6,089 bases of DNA from Candidatus Heimdallarchaeota archaeon AB_125 (GTDB lineage Archaea > Asgardarchaeota > Heimdallarchaeia > Heimdallarchaeales > Heimdallarchaeaceae), in assembly GCA_001940755.1 (NCBI GenBank), contig MEHH01000171.1, positions 1-6,089 of the forward strand. Reading direction: 5' to 3'. The translations under genes were made by a program, and so were the position numbers. The notes under the pieces were generated by a model that was not told where the DNA came from, did not search any database, and saw only the letters and a list, made by a program, of their open reading frames with translations. Below are positions 6,048-6,089 of the stretch, one piece after another (position 1 is the first letter of the stretch; every line of letters starts with the position of its first letter).

Positions 6048-6089
6048 TTCTGATTACTACTTCTTTTTTTAACTGTGAAAGAACACTGG
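5960..6089 (-). CDS. Upstream part of the radical SAM gene in a shifted frame (cut by right edge)
   Basis: On the minus strand, codons starting at 6087 read without a stop to the TGA at 5895-5893, 64 codons. The first 39 or so are strongly protein-like: LSQLKKEVVIRSVRDLVLD, then RWDLFSEILYESPFFERL, an amphipathic, charged helix pattern with many G-first codons. After about 5971 the frame becomes poor (SVPKGENRRISLYSR), exactly where the radical SAM frame turns convincing (RKERIEELVSIPGI, from 5963). A single +1 shift between about 5985 and 5960 would join them as ESPFFERL-RKERIEELV. I therefore read it as the upstream part of the same gene, broken by a frameshift or an assembly error. The alternative, a separate upstream gene overlapping the radical SAM gene by about 150 bases, is less likely. 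Whether a B12-binding domain lies further upstream cannot be seen. Confidence 0.6.

Overview
The window is AT-rich and looks archaeal. Every well-supported gene start has an AT-rich TATA-like box at a plausible archaeal distance, several starts seem to be leaderless, and Shine-Dalgarno motifs are not evident. The gene content agrees: a TrmB-like winged-helix protein, a small archaeal-type MarR-like winged-helix protein and a radical SAM enzyme of the type with a C-terminal PWDHI motif. The very long winged-helix/coiled-coil protein makes an Asgard-type archaeon my best guess. That is an impression from family resemblance, not something the sequence proves.

Layout: (1) Bases 1-168, minus strand, hold the first 56 codons of a small membrane protein that runs off the left edge. 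(2) Bases 169-298 are a divergent promoter region. (3) Endonuclease III (nth), plus strand, 299-949, has an intact active site and 4Fe-4S cluster. (4) A 754-residue protein, plus strand, 1072-3336, consists of an N-terminal winged helix, about 460 residues of coiled coil and a C-terminal TrmB-like domain. (5) A small winged-helix regulator, minus strand, 3399-3644, converges on gene 4; its promoter region carries an inverted repeat. (6) Bases 3645-4162 contain no convincing gene, but there are unusual open stretches on the minus strand that may be decayed coding sequence. (7) Endonuclease V (nfi), minus strand, 4163-4819, begins one base after the stop of (8) a radical SAM gene, minus strand, that ends at 4821 and extends past the right edge.

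The window holds two base-damage repair enzymes: Nth for oxidised pyrimidines and EndoV for deaminated adenine (inosine). They lie on opposite strands around two winged-helix proteins. Nothing shows that the four act together. The only tight operon visible is radical SAM-nfi.

The most useful correction to a naive reading concerns the radical SAM gene. Its apparent GTG start at 6047 is probably false. A clearly protein-like stretch upstream lies in another frame, is open to the right edge, and joins the radical SAM frame through a +1 shift at about 5960-5985. The gene is therefore frameshifted (or misassembled) and truncated by the window. The most novel-looking protein is the giant winged-helix/coiled-coil protein. 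I see no CRISPR array, tRNA, rRNA or insertion sequence, and no clear multi-gene defence or other new system.
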